DNA of 64,000 bases from Neofusicoccum parvum (Eukaryota; Ascomycota; Dothideomycetes; Botryosphaeriales; Botryosphaeriaceae): the NCBI GenBank assembly GCA_020912385.1, contig CP087207.1:248001-312000 (forward strand). Reading direction: 5' to 3'. Each line of letters opens with the position of its first letter. Position 1 is the first letter of the stretch. The notes under the pieces are model-generated. The model saw nothing but the letters and a program-made list of their open reading frames with translations, was not told the origin of the DNA and ran no database searches. Below, piece by piece: positions 10,845 through 23,138 of the stretch. Position numbers and translations under genes: made by a program.

Positions 10845-11441
10845 TTTGCGACCAGAAAACGTGCGACAAAAGTCCAATGGTGGGGTTTGTTGAAGGAAGA
10901 AGATGGGGAACACGGAACGTAGAGGAAACGTTGTTGCTGCCTGCTGCCCCACTAGTGACTCGGCGCTTGCGGAGCTATTCACGCCCTGTAGGGGAAAATT
11001 TTGTGATTGGGTGACACAAAATCGGGCGGCGCGTAAGGCTGAGGCTGAGCGTTAGTGGGGGCCAAATATGTCCTAGCCGCCCAGGGGTATCAACGACATC
11101 TGCCTATGCAAGTAGTCGGTCGGTAAGTAGAATAACAGTAGCGATCTAGGACAGTCGAAGGGTAGAATTTTTAATAGCAAAACTTGGTTGAGGGTTAGAG
11201 GATGATACACAGCACATCATACGTCTCACCAACGAAGGGCTCATTATATGATCCATAATCATTAAATCGTCTATGCTGAAGGTAAATTACCATATATGTG
11301 CTTCCATCCCTAGCTCAAGCTCAAGCTTCCAAGTTTTCTCGAGTAGCATGATGACTGCATCGTCGTTGGAGTGCAGGCATCATCCACTCATACCGAGTAT
11401 ATGTACAACCGGACCTCAGGACCCAACGATCAGACTCGCTC
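10845..11441. other. intergenic, no gene supported
   Basis: Promoter region of the HET gene and 3' flank of the small secreted-protein gene. No coding signal, repeat or RNA gene recognised. Confidence 0.6.
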
Positions 11442-11825
11442 TTAGACGATGTAGTTGACCTTGCTGCAGTCGATCGTCATCTTCGTGCAGGCGTGGAGCG
11501 CCTGGGTCATGTCGTACGGGGTGCAGCCCGAGGTGGTGTAGAAGTGGTAGGTGGCGGTGCCGGCGTCGTCGCGGCCGCAGGCCCAGCTGGTGACGACGCC
11601 ACAACGGCCGCGGATGTTGTCGAGGCAGCCGCCGCCGCACTGCTTGTTGTAGGCCGCGTCGTTGTCGACGTTGATGCGCCAGCCGCGCACCGCGCCGCCG
11701 TCGGTGATGCAGGTGTTGGAGCGGCGGAAGAGGTGCTCCGCCACTTCGGTGGTGTTGTCGGGAAGGGGGCTGGCGAGGGCGCCGAAGGCGAGGAGGCAGG
11801 CGGAGAAGATCGTGGAGGCGTGCAT
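11442..11825 (-). CDS. small secreted cysteine-rich protein, candidate effector
   Basis: Single exon, 127 aa. A hydrophobic signal peptide covers residues 1-18 or so (cut near ALASPLP). Residues 19-35 look like a pro-segment ending in the dibasic pair Arg34-Arg35, a Kex2-type site. The predicted mature part (36-127) has exactly eight cysteines, at 39, 63, 67, 75, 83, 101, 113 and 120, enough for four disulphides. It ends in SKVNYIV with no GPI signal. There is no enzyme motif and I do not recognise the family. Size, secretion and an even cysteine count are typical of fungal effectors or antimicrobial proteins, but this is inference. A TATA-like box lies about 137 bp upstream. Confidence 0.82.
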   Translation of the reverse strand: MHASTIFSACLLAFGALASPLPDNTTEVAEHLFRRSNTCITDGGAVRGWRINVDNDAAYNKQCGGGCLDNIRGRCGVVTSWACGRDDAGTATYHFYTTSGCTPYDMTQALHACTKMTIDCSKVNYIV

Positions 11826-11961
11826 TTTGGTGGTTGTTTAGGAAGTTGAAGAGACTTCTGGATTGAGAGGCGCTTGGAGCGATGAGGAGGTGGATGGTGT
11901 GTAGAGATTGAAGTGCTGAGTGCTGGTGAGTTGAATCAAGATTTGCGAGAACATGTCACTA

Positions 11962-11967
11962 CTTATA
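11962..11967 (-). promoter_or_regulatory. TATA-like box of the small secreted-protein gene
   Basis: TATAAG on the minus strand, 137 bp upstream of the ATG at 11825. The spacing allows a roughly 100-base leader. Confidence 0.4.
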
Positions 11968-12998
11968 CTCAGATCTTCCATCGTAGTTACTGGAGTACGT
12001 GCCTCATTCTGTCTGTTGAAAGTCGGTACTGTCCATTCTCTTGGTCAAGGCGAGTAAAGAAACGTGGATACAGATCCTAAAGGAAGCGGAGACCCACCAG
12101 TGCTCGGACCGTTCGTCGCCACAGCGGATCGTGGAACGCTACTACCGACTCATAAATCACAGCGCAGTCTACAAGTCGGAGCAGAAAACGGCCCGTGAGT
12201 GTTCCGAAAGAGTTGTGATGTTGCGGTTGTTGCTAAAAATGACTGAAATGGTACCGAAAATTGCAAAAATCTACTGGCTCATGGCTCGCAAACAAGCGTG
12301 CAATGCTCTAAGACCGCAAATTATGTGACTATCATCAATCCAAATAGGCATTGAATTTCATCAACGAGATTTGCAGGAGATCCCGCGGTAGGTTTTCAGG
12401 TACGTTCAACTAAGTCTTTGGCACCAGAACTTCCATGCCACTGTCCAGTGTCTTCTCAGTCCTCGAGTGGCTATTGAGCTCGGAGCATTCTCAAACCCGT
12501 CTCCCTCGTATTCATTCTCGTGCGCAGTCACACCGTTTGTTGTAGCTTTTTTGGCCCCCAAACCCACTTTTCGGGCCGTGGTTTGCGTGGACCAATGATT
12601 TTCCTCTTTTTGTCCTCGGAGATAGCTTAAGTCAGACCATTTGTCGCATGATTAATGTCGTCTATTCTCTAACTTAGCGAGAAGATCGGTCTCTTACTGG
12701 AAGTCTCCCAGCCCAGGTCTATACTGCTCAACCATCCTGCTACGTGACAATCGTAAACAGTTTAATGGTTCTAAAATTTTGATTGTGGTCCCTACAACGA
12801 TCGCATTGTATAGAAAATAGGCAGTGTATCTCATACTAGAATTATTATTGCGACGTTGAATTGACCACGAGGCCAGGACGCTGTCTACTAAGATTCATCC
12901 AAATTCGTGAAAGAAATCCACAACAATCTAGTTCCCGTCGGCGGTTACGTATTCCGTCACCCCAAGCCCCCAATTCCACAGTCCCATCCCCCTCTCCA
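11968..12998. other. intergenic, no gene supported
   Basis: About 1 kb, AT-richer than the flanking genes. An open frame at 12041-12328 lacks any recognisable feature and is not called. Nothing else seen. Confidence 0.6.
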
Positions 12999-14306
12999 TC
13001 ATCGCAGCGGACGCTTCTCGCGCTCCGTGGCATCCAGCTCCACCGGGCCCCTCGCCTCCAGCTCCATCACCGGCCCGGGCCCCTCCAGCTCCACGTTCGA
13101 CGGCGTGATCCGGCCCGGCATTTCCTTCGGGAAGGCGCTGTCGCCGTGCGTCTCGTGGAAGTTGCCGGTGCTGCCGTACTCGTTGGGCGGGACGGCGGAG
13201 GCCTGGCGCTGGGCGCGGCGCCGGCGGAAGAAGAAGAGTGCGAGGCCGAAGAGGAGAGCGACGAACGCGATGACGCCGATGACGATGCCGGCGATGGCGC
13301 CGCCGGAGATCTTGTTGGATGAGGATGTCGACGATGTGGTGGCGGCGGCGGAGGCGGAGGCGATTGTTGTGGCGGCGGATGCGGTGGAGGAAGTGGAGGA
13401 GGAGGACTGGATGGGGTTGTGTTAGCTTCGTAGTGCTTGAATTGGAGCGTTTAGTGCTGAGCTTGATGGGCTCTTCTGGGTAGGAGTGAGAATTGTTTGG
13501 ATACTTACGGTGCTCAGGGCTTCGGCCAGGGCGTAGCCGTCAATGACGTGTGCGTAGGCTTGGTCACCGCTGGTTGCTGTGAATGGCTGCGTTGCCGTCA
13601 AAGTCGAGGCATTATACGCAGTGACTTCTATGGTCTGGCCATCGGTAAATGTGGTGTAGCATGTTCCACCATACGCTGGTCTGCTGGCATCGACGGTTGA
13701 TGATGGTTCATGTAGGCCAAAGCCACTATCTAAAAGTTAGTCAAATTGTTCGTATGAGCCCAATTCTGACATTGAGACATGCACGATGTAGCTCGTATAA
13801 TGCCAATGCCAGAACGAATGGAGATCTCAAGAAATCATCTTGGTCTGAGAGATGAAGTCACAGGAGAACAAAGGAGGATAAAGGGGAACGCACGAAGGAC
13901 AGCATGCAATGTAATTGTCCAGACTTGCATAAGTTCTGACGATCGACCACGCATCTGGACACACGAGCGGGCTCATGACCGGAGCGATGGAGCTGGTCAT
14001 GTTGAACACTGATGTGTAGCCATCGATCCATTGGGTTGGGTAGCAGTCGGTAACCAGGGAACCAGGAACAGGAGAGGGCTCATTCAGCCAGATGTTCCAC
14101 CACGGCGAAGACAGCATCGAAAATCTTTTCTCTGTGCATGATGCCGGTGGTGTGAACGTTGTTGTCAGTGCGACGGTGGTGGCTGCCGGCGACGAGAAGG
14201 TTCCTGAGCTTGAAGATCTTGTGGTTGAGGTTGCCAGAGTTGTGCTGGCGGCCGCTGAGGCCGAGGTGGAGCTGCTGGTCTGCTGCGAGGCCGCTGTTGT
14301 CGACAT
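12999..14306 (-). CDS. Ser/Thr-rich single-pass membrane protein, possible cell-surface sensor
   Basis: Three exons: 14306-13894, 13725-13509 and 13406-12999, with introns of 168 bp (GTGCGT..ATAG) and 101 bp (GTAAGT..CCAG). The product is 345 aa. It has an N-terminal Ser/Thr/Ala-rich stretch (residues 1-60), a cysteine-containing domain with the motif YIACCPSGFGL created exactly across the first splice, a second Ser-rich stretch, one transmembrane helix (ISGGAIAGIVIGVIAFVALL), then a basic FFFRRRRAQRQ stop-transfer and a cytoplasmic tail ending in EREKRPLR. This layout is common in fungi among mucin-like wall-stress sensors and uncharacterised surface proteins. No clear signal peptide is present, so insertion probably relies on the internal helix. 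A ligand or enzymatic role cannot be assigned. Confidence 0.82.
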
Positions 14307-15581
14307 GGTTGCGATCCCTCGGCGGTACTTGATTGACAGACTGTCGGTGTCGCAGGCAAAATGCGGAGTGCTTGATAGACACTTGAGCGCCGAGCAGGCT
14401 GCTCAGACTAAATGCGGACCCGCGCGGCAGGATCAGGGACGAACGTTGAGAGCTCAGGCCGCGTATGGAGGCACTCTGGGGCCGAAACGTTGGATTGTGG
14501 AGCCTCAATGCGCAGGAAGAATCCTTCGGCGGTGTGTGCTTACCTCGCGTAGCGGGAGGCGTTCAACTATTGTATATTTGACAACGCGCGGAGCGTGGAG
14601 ATCGTGCACTTTTCGCGGCCCGGATGGACCCGAGTTCTTCGTGCCAAATGGCCTTAATTCGAGCGCAAAAGAAGCTCCAGATGGGTTCTGTGCAGCACCC
14701 ACAGGCTCCACAGTACGTGTACCGGAGTTAAGCATCGCCGAGGGCATGACAGGGCAGGATCACCAAGCGTCTTAGCGTCTATGGGGGCGAGAATAGTGAT
14801 GTGGTACTGGTGCATGTCTCGCATTCGGTTTTTTTTACCCCGGGCCGACCTTCATCAATCAAATCGCTTGCCACGGCGATAGAGACTGTTTCGGCCACGG
14901 CTATTCGGATCTTCCGAAGATTGCGGCGACGCTTGGAAGTCTTCAAATACAGCCAGCGAGTGTATAGCGAATTGGACAGCGGCCTCTACCATGATTAGCG
15001 CATGTTCTTTTTAAACTTGTGTGGCTCAATGGGCACTCGGGTGGATTGGCATCTACTCTAGTTTTAGAATTGCCGTTCGTCCATCATTCGGCCGTGGTGG
15101 GCTCCTGCGCGCAACGTACCTGTTCCGGAGCACATGCGCGGCGCGAACGCCACCAGGTGGCCCACTCCATCACCGCCCCCAACGTGTACACCACTTCGAT
15201 TCGTTGGCAGGCTCCCATTCAATGATGGAAAAGGAGCAAGAAAATGAAGCCACAATCAATAAATAGATTCTAGGCGCAATGGAAACGCATGCACCATGCT
15301 GTTTGTTGCTACTGGATGCCATTTTCGCTGGCAGAAAATTTGCGTCGATCAATATAAGCATGGACATACCACCGGTGAGATTGCTCGTGGCTCGATGATT
15401 GGCGGCTTTTCATGATTCATCAGTCACCAATAATAGCTGAGGAGGTGTTCAGGTCACCATTGTCTGGAGATACCAACAAATATACCACCTCTCTACATGC
15501 TCTACCACGGCGTTTGCCTTCACAGAGAACTCAACTTACCAGGTTATCTCTCATGAATATGTGCACAGTCAACCCAACTTC
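14307..15581. other. intergenic, no gene supported
   Basis: Promoter of the surface protein and 3' flank of the acid phosphatase. A 227-codon plus-strand frame at 14092-14775 largely mirrors the serine-rich exon of the neighbouring gene and has no domain; it is not called. Confidence 0.55.
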
Positions 15582-17521
15582 TCAGAGCTCCTCCACAGCG
15601 AACCTTCCCGTCGGCTCCGCGACCGGCACGCCGTCCGTGATCGTGCCATACGGCACCGCCGGGTAACTGCCCCAGCAGCTCCAGTCATACTCCGCCTCGG
15701 CCAGCTTCGTCTGCTGCACCTTCATAAAAGTCTCCAGGTCGCACCACCCATCATCACGAACTTCGCACTCGGGGAAGCTGCGGTGCAGAGGGACGGTCCG
15801 CTGGTTGAGGACGAAGTGGACGTACTTGGTCGGGCCGCCGGTGGTGTTGTAGGCGGAAGAGCCGCTGCGAGAAGCTAGGACGGGGTAGGGGGCTTCGATG
15901 ACTTCGATGTCGAGGCGGGCAGCGAAGGGCTCCATGTGGGATACGATGAGCGAGCGGTTTGCGGTATATTCGGTGGCGGGGAAGAAAGGTGCGAATTGCT
16001 TGAGGCCGAAGGCTGTGAGGATGGCCATGATGTTCGTGTCGTGGCTAAAATCGAAATTGAGGGCCTGTTCGAGTGGGAATGTACTGGTGTTGTTGTCCAG
16101 AGTGACGTTGACTTGAGCTGTGGGCGTATCGATGACGTGATGATTCAGACGGGCAAGGACCTCTTGCACGTAGCCGATACCAACGGCACGACCGGTGGGT
16201 GATTGAAAGCCGTAGCCGCCGGCAAAGCTGAGATCAATGCTGTATTCGAAGCCTAGCCATTCCTCGTACGTGAAGAGGCTGCAGAAGTGCGAGAAACCCA
16301 GCGCAACGGTTTCGTATGCACACAATGATTGAGCATAGTCTGAAGGGGAATGATGAGCGTAGTTATCTTCAAGTAGAAATGGATTGATTACTTACAGGTA
16401 TCAGAAATGGTCCAGTTGAGGCCCTCGACTTGCGGCTTGATCCTTTCTGTGGCGTTTACAAGATAGATACCGATCCACTCGGTCGTTGCTATTCCCGTCA
16501 GATAGGTTATCTAGAGTGAACCGGATAACATTGACCTACCATTCGAACCACCTTTGTTGACGGCCGCATTGGAGTTGTTGCACTGATAGTAGCCAGCAAG
16601 GCTGTTGTTGAAATTTTGCTGTTCAATGATTAATTCTAGAGTGGCATTCCCGGCCCACTGTAGACCGAAAAAGCCAGCCAGGAAGTACTCGGCAGACTGA
16701 GTCATCCTGTCCTGGGTGGTCGACCTGGCAATGATCTTGCTTCCGTTATTGGGGTACAGATGACCGTAGTTGTAGTAGTGCTGTTGATGTCAGTCCACTC
16801 GGCGGTTTTCATCGCTCAACGGTGAACCTACCGAAACTCCGGAATCGAACAACCTTGGACATGTCAGCTCATTCTTTGGTTTAGTTGTTCAGTACCGAGC
16901 TTACTGTTGCTTTCCCACGGGCACCAAGATCTCCGCGCCCAACTTGTTTGTCCAGCCATTCAGGAAAGCCAAGTCGCCGGTCGCATTGAACGTACCCGAC
17001 GCATTAACAATCTTCTGCGAGAGGGTGATCGAGCCATCGCTCGAGGTAGGATATCTTGAACCGTGTCTGTGGAGCATGTGCAACTGGGTAATGTTGGCAC
17101 CCGCTGGGAGCGGGTACTCGTTGACACCGAAGCCGTCCGGATTAGCAAAATAAGGGCTCAAGTGACCCATCTGTTGAAAGATGTTTCGGTTGTCTGTATT
17201 GCCCATGATCGGCTGCTGCGTCTCAAGCGGCTGAGGTGCGATGTAAGAGACGTGGGAGAAGGGTGCGGCATTGGTCTCGGCAAGGAAGGGAGCCTCGCCG
17301 GTAGCCGTCGGGCCTGCACACCATGGTCAATTGAGGCGATGCATGGATGGGAAAGGCTGAGACAGACCTGCGTAGAGCTCCGGGGTCGTCTGAAAGTACT
17401 CAGGCACGCTCGTTGAGCCAGAATAGCCAGTAGTAGCGGCAGCCTGGCGGAGCTCCACAGCAGCGGCGTCAGCGCAGAGGCCGGCCGCGGCAGCAGCCAC
17501 AGCAATGCTTTTGCCAAACAT
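15582..17521 (-). CDS. secreted histidine acid phosphatase (phytase family)
   Basis: Six exons: 17521-17368, 17313-16905, 16853-16832, 16780-16540, 16488-16396 and 16339-15582. Introns are 54, 51, 51, 51 and 56 bp. All phases join, giving 558 aa. The enzyme hydrolyses phosphomonoesters, often phytate, through a phosphohistidine intermediate. Seen: an Ala-rich signal peptide (residues 1 to about 20), the nucleophile motif LHRHGSRYPT near residue 133, and the proton-donor motif SHDTN with H406-D407. Many N-X-S/T sequons and multiple cysteines fit an extracellular glycoprotein. The 22-bp third exon (encoding about LFDSGVS) is needed to keep the frame and yields GKQQLFDSGVSHYYNYGHLY, which looks native to the family. 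Substrate preference (phytate or general phosphate) cannot be fixed from sequence. Confidence 0.92.
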
Positions 17522-18256
17522 AGTGGAAGCAAGCGAGGAACAAGGCAGCGTGAGTGGTGCTACTGCGTCGGTGGGGGGACCGGGGGTTTTTGTAGCTTTC
17601 CCGCACGCAGCTTACTTCACGTTGCAGGGTGCACGTCACCGGCGCAGGCAGGCGGGAGCTAGACGCGGGGAGATTAGTGCTGCAGGGAAGGTGGGCAGTG
17701 GCTTGGCACGTGTGCGAGGCATAGCTTCTGTGCCGGCAGCCATGGCCCGTCTGTCCCGCGTGGTCCTGGCAGCGTGGTCACTGAGAGAGGCGCCATTGGT
17801 GCTTGGGCTGTGGAAATCGCTCTTTGCACCGAGAGAGACGTCACCAAAGATCCGGCAATTCCACACCCTGGTGATGAGGCTCATGGCAGCTGAGAAATGC
17901 CCGGCTGTGTTCCCGCGACAGGTGTTGCGGGGAACCCAGCAAGCAAGCCTGGTCAAGCTTCGGCAAGCTTCGCCTCGGCCCTGGCCCGCAAATGCCGACG
18001 CCCACACCGTAAGTTGTTGCCCGTGGCTGCCGGCCTGCTGTCGCCATCGTCTGGCAAGGACATTTTGCGCCCGGGTTCCCCTCCCGCTTTGCGCAAACAC
18101 CATGATGGCTCCCACAATCACAGCTCCGCAGCCTTCCGTCATCACGAGGCACGTCCCGCACATTCCATTCGCCGCGTATTCTCGTCAATTAATACTTTCT
18201 TATCAGTGCACGCTAAATCAGAGAGAAGTAAAAAGGCCTCAGCTCACATCCTCAGC
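17522..18256. other. intergenic, no gene supported
   Basis: Promoter of the acid phosphatase and 3' flank of the DUF3176 gene. Long overlapping open frames here come from high GC content and have no domain. Confidence 0.55.
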
Positions 18257-20266
18257 TCACATCCTCAGCAAGCTGGCCCCACCCACCGCCCCATCGTCCA
18301 GCTGCACCTTCACGCCCTTGGCCTCCCTCTTCTGCACCTCGAGCACCTCCGTCGCCTCGAACCTCCCGCGCGCGTCTCCGTCCAGCCCGTGCAGCAGCAT
18401 GGCCAGCGCGCTGCTCTTCCACAGCCGCGCCCCGCAGCGCCAGCTGCGGTACATGGCCACGCCCAGGAACGTCGCCGTCAGCAGCACCGCCAGCACCGGC
18501 GCGGCCACGAACCCCCAGCGCACGTGCACGAAGCTCTCGATCGACAGCGCCAGCCCGGGCACCTCGACGGCGCCCAGGAAGCTGCGGAACGAGACGGTGA
18601 CGCTGACGGCCAGGTCGCGCATCAGCATGTCGATGCCGCCGGGGTACTCGTAGTAGTTCCAGTAGAAGGCCTGCACGATGTCCGAGTCGAAGAAGGTGGT
18701 GCCGCTCGAGATGCCGACCGTCAGGTTGACCAGCACCGCGTCGCCCGTGTCGATCGTCTGGTTGATGAACCGGTCGTTGCGCGCCGCCGACCCGTTCGCG
18801 AAGAGCTCGCCGAACCACGACCGCATCCCCAGCATCGCCTCCATGCTGATCAGGTACGTGCCGTTGCCGTGCGCGCTGCTGATCAGCACCGGGTCGAGCG
18901 ATGCGACGCTGCCGCCCACCGGCACCGTGTCGTTCGTCACCGTGTGTGTGATGTTCTCGCTGAGCTCGCCGTTGGTGATGGAGGATGAGATGGTCTGCAC
19001 GCAGGCCGAGAGCGTGCACTGCGTGGCCCAAGGCTCCAGGGCACCTGCGAGCCCGGACTGCGACTCCGTGCCCATGAAGATGAGCTTCATGATGGTAGAG
19101 TAGGGCATCTGGGAGTAGGCCGATGGGAACTGTATGGCTGGGTTAGTGAAGAGCTTGGGGAGGCCTGTTACGGCGGTGGAACTTACCAAGGACGTCATGC
19201 TGAACACTTCAGAGCTCGAGTTCAGGACGGCACCGGATGGAAGTGACCAGCCACACGAAGTCATGTTTCCATCCTCCGGCGTGCCGTTTGCACAATATCT
19301 CGACATGTACTCAGTCATGTCGACGCATTGGTTGCATACTGCCAGCGTCTCGAAGGGCTCCCAGGTACAATTGCCCGTCTGACAGTTGGTCGGCAAGCTA
19401 GTCCAAGGCTTTCCATTTTCAGCGAACAACCCATTGTATGTGGCGGCCTTCATGGGGAGGATCGGGACGAAGCCCTCGAGCGCCGTATTGCCGGGCAAGG
19501 CAGCGGTGTAGTTCAGAGCACGAAAGTTTGTGGCACCGATTGGAGATGAGGTGGTGCGGGCACGGTAAGTGGCGATCTGTTGCGAGAAAGGTCCAAGAGT
19601 GATAGCAACAATAGCTACCAGAGCTCCGAAGGAACCAGTGAATCTTGACGAATGTTGATCAGCTTCTGGTCCTGGATCACTGTTCATTTGAGAGACTTAC
19701 CCTCCACGGAGCTTCACCAGCATCTTCAGCGCTCCCAGTGTGCCTCGGCTGGCCTCGTCGAAGATCTCCATGTCCGCCAACGGAGCCCGGCCTGTCTTGA
19801 ACCGGATCCACTTCAACTGGCTTAAGCCACTTGATAGTGGAACTGCCATGCTGGCATTGGCAATCGTTGCTAGCAGCGCAATCATCGCGTTGAGCGTGAT
19901 GTCGTACGGCCATGATGGCAGCGGCTTCCCATCAAAACGTGCCAGGACGCCAATGATGGCCGCAACAGAAGCAACTGCGAATAGCACACTGACAATCTCG
20001 AACGTCCAAGAGCCACTCTTTGAGAAATTCGAGGATTTCAGCATCGTTTTCCCATCCAGGCGAGTCTTCTCCGCTGTTGTGGAGGAGAGGTTGCTCCATC
20101 GGGAAGATGCAGTGCGTGACTCCATACCGCTGGGGACGTCTCTGATCTCAACGGAGTGGAAGGACTTGCGCACTGAGGCATCTTCGACGTTGGATTGGCT
20201 GCTCTGGCTGACCGAGATGTTGTCGTCGGTGGTTCGGTTGTCGTATTCCACAGTCCGGTATGCCAT
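18257..20266 (-). CDS. DUF3176 multi-pass membrane protein
   Basis: Two exons: 20266-19701 and 19643-18257, with a 57-bp intron (GTAAGT..CAAG). The product is 650 aa. The N-terminal 75 residues are polar and Ser-rich. Next come membrane segments near residues 88-110 and 122-145, containing the DUF3176-like motifs SWPYDITLNAMIALLATIAN and ASRGTLGALKML. A third hydrophobic segment follows the splice (GGFTGSFGALVAIVAITLGP). A long extracytoplasmic region then has many NXS/T sequons and a QTGNCTW motif, and the last helix (VAAPVLAVLLTATFLGVAMY) precedes a cytoplasmic tail. The family is widespread in filamentous fungi with no known function. The fit to length and topology is good. Confidence 0.88.
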
Positions 20267-22663
20267 GATGTATCAGAAAATAGAATCCGAAATTTAAAGT
20301 ATCAAGAGGATGATTAGAACAAGAAGTAGGTAAGAGAAGAGCAATGAAAAAATGGAAATTAACGGAACAGGACTGCAGCGGCGCTCATGAGGGTGTCAGC
20401 GAGTATCTTTTCACCAGGAAAGCGTCTTCCTTTTATCCTCTTCGCCCAGCCTCAGCGTAAGCGCATTTCTGCGCCGCATATGTGCATCAACCACGGTGTG
20501 GAGTACAGAGGCACTGCCTTGCGTCCCGTGTATGTCTGACCAGATGCCCAGCTATTCGTCCTCCTGCACTACCGCAACCGGCAGGTGAGCCGTGCGAGCA
20601 GCATCGCCAAGTCGTAGCAGTACAACGTCCGCATCCTACGGAACCCATTCACTGGATGACTTCGATAAGAGACGGGCCACCGGCGTCTCGCAAGATCAGA
20701 CGAGGCTGAACTCGGTGGTGTGCGCAGGCTGCAAAGCAGGCAGTCCGCCAAGGCGGCCTTTCTAGATTCTTATCGAAAGTCTAAGGTTAGTTACTTTTGC
20801 ATGCGGTCAGCAAGGTAGCAGGAGGTTCTGGGAAACAGACTTGTCGATCGGACGACGTGATTCGTTATCAAGAGCAGTCATGCGGCGTGGTTCGCTTCCA
20901 CTTACGACGTACAGATGGCTGCATAGAAACGGCCCCCATCGAAGCTTAAGCGGTTGGAGACCCGGTCCGAGTTGCGTCGTCTGTCTTCGCCGCTCCTCTT
21001 ATCGATGCTATTTTTGGTTTTGACTGCTTGAGCCTCCTGGTGAAGATCAAGTGCTAAGCACACCACAAGCTTCTCTAATTTTGTCGCCCGCGCCGCATCG
21101 AGTTCTAGAAGAATCAGCACTCATGATGCCCCACACCAGCCGTCTTCACGCGATGCTGCTAAGCGCTGTTCGCGTAATTGACCGATATGTTTCAACCGCC
21201 GGTGTAGGCGCGCAGTCCTGCGTAAGACAAGAAGACAGCAGAGCGGAAAAGTACACTTTTCCAGACAAGCAGCAGTGAGCAGTAAGTGATCCATTACTTG
21301 GCATCTGATGGGGACCCGCAGCATCTTGTTGTGAACGCAGTCTGCGCGATAAGACGGAAAAAACAACTACAGCTTGGAGTCTGACCAAATTGTCCCCATC
21401 AGGCCATGCCGAATTGTGGCGCCTGCAGCAGTGGCTGCCACATCAAGTACCGAGCAGAGTTGTGGTACTGGGGGCCACATATAGCGCTTTCGCAACTCAG
21501 CCACTCGCTGGCGATCATCAGCACGCGCGGGGCGGAGAAGGCGTTTCGTGCAGAATTTTGTCGAGGCGGCACGAAGAAAGGCCGCTGCAGGCTCTGGGAG
21601 TCCTTCAGCTCTTCTCGGCCAAGCCGCACTTCGCGCCAACACACCCGATAAGATCGACGATTAGGCCAATAAGATGTAACGTTATATAGAAATCAGCGTT
21701 CCGCACTAAGCAATCCTTCGGCACCCGGATTTGGTAAGTGCTTGTTACTCTCTCCGGCCTTGTCTGCAGCTAAGCCCTGGAACTTCACGCAGAAGCAACT
21801 TTGGAGGCCAGTCAAGCCTACGACGCCAAGAGTACTTCAAACATGTGAAACTGTAACGTTTTGTGGTTGCGAGCTTGCTACCCGGAAAACACCCTATTTG
21901 ACGTAAGAGCTGAAAGAAAGTACTCCTTGTACAATTAACACCCTCATTCGAAAGAGAAACAGGTTACACATATCAACTGTTGTATACACAGCCCAGTGAC
22001 TGTGTGCGCAGCATACCAGTAATTTTTCCACTGTCGAATCACCTGACGATTCAGTGAGCAGGGATCGTACGAATCTACAAGATTGCAAGGAAACCGCCTG
22101 ACGCGAATCTTGGAGTTTCAATGTCTTGCGGTTTCACTTTTGCCGGATTTAAACAGAAATATCCACCTCCCCCATGGGGCATCAATGCATACCCGTCACT
22201 CCGGTCGACTCTAATGCAGCGGTGGTGTTTTATAGTTTCGAGGATGTCGCGATCTTCAAGGCCAGTGTGCTAGGCCGTATACCGAAGGTCACCATGCGCG
22301 GACCCAGCTCGTCGCCGCGCTAACAGTTTGAAACGCATCACAGGAGCCCTCGTCGAGGAAGGTGCAAGGGTCTGGGGTCTGCAAAAGTTTACTTTCGAAG
22401 GAAAATGTCAAATTCTGCCCTCTTGGACATTCCAATTTCGACCACGCTCGGAATGAAACCCCGCAGTTGACTCCGTGCAGAGATGCACATCGCCTGGCCC
22501 GTTTGTCCCTGAACCAGTCGGGCCTGATCCTCCCGGGCCACGCTTGGAACATAGCCTGACCATATTCTGGCCGGGGCTGACCGTAGTCTAGTCTGGCTTA
22601 GAGCTTTTTCTATTCTTGCAGGGAGCTTGAGGGATTTCTGCTAAAGTTCGTCACCGTAGGATC
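20267..22663. other. intergenic, no gene supported
   Basis: About 2.4 kb between two divergently transcribed genes (DUF3176 to the left, copper ATPase to the right). Several short open frames overlap on both strands around 21370-21690, but none shows a domain, signal peptide or convincing splice site. No RNA gene recognised. Confidence 0.55.
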
Positions 22664-22669
22664 TATAAA
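22664..22669 (+). promoter_or_regulatory. TATA box of the copper ATPase gene
   Basis: TATAAA, 470 bp before the ATG at 23139. The distance is explained if the leader is long and contains the intron at 23046-23111. Confidence 0.4.
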
Positions 22670-23045
22670 TTCCCTTCTGGTCCCTTCAGATACCGCCATT
22701 TCGTATATCTAATTGGCTCCGACGCTTGAAATCAGGGTTTAAGCCAAGGACCATCCCAGGCTAGTCTTCTTGGTCATACCACTTGGCCCAGATCAGGAAG
22801 CTCGGCTTAAACCAGTCAGGCTATGGTTAGAGTCCCCGCGAGTCCTCAAGTGCTTGCTGCCAACTGGCCATAAAACGTGAAGACGGTTTGAAATGCCATG
22901 ACCTTGGATATTTCTTGTCCTCGTCATCCCCTTACTTGTCTTGTCGCACCTCTCTTGGGTTCTCTTGGAATCGCATGACTATTGAACTCCGAGACCCGCA
23001 TCGCCAAGTCCGAACTCCGTTCTGAGTATCGTACTACATGAAAAG

Positions 23046-23111
23046 GTAACATTCCAACTCGCCCCTCATCTAGATCTATTCTTGGACAAGTCTCACTGAC
23101 ACATTAAACAG
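23046..23111 (+). other. probable 5'-UTR intron of the copper ATPase gene
   Basis: 66 bp beginning GTAACA and ending AAACAG, with a CACTGACAC branch-like site 18 bases from its end. It ends 27 bases before the ATG. This is consistent with the gene's other short introns. Confidence 0.5.
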
Positions 23112-23138
23112 CCTATCTATCAAAAATTCACTACAGCC

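Noticed and set aside
14690..14760. possible 5S-rRNA-like stretch (AGTTAAGCATCGCC)
   Set aside because: Only a short resemblance; the rest of the 5S sequence and an A-box/C-box promoter are absent.
17505..18988. long overlapping plus-strand frames upstream of the acid phosphatase and across the DUF3176 gene
   Set aside because: They continue antisense into the DUF3176 gene and show no domain or splice logic; composition artefact.
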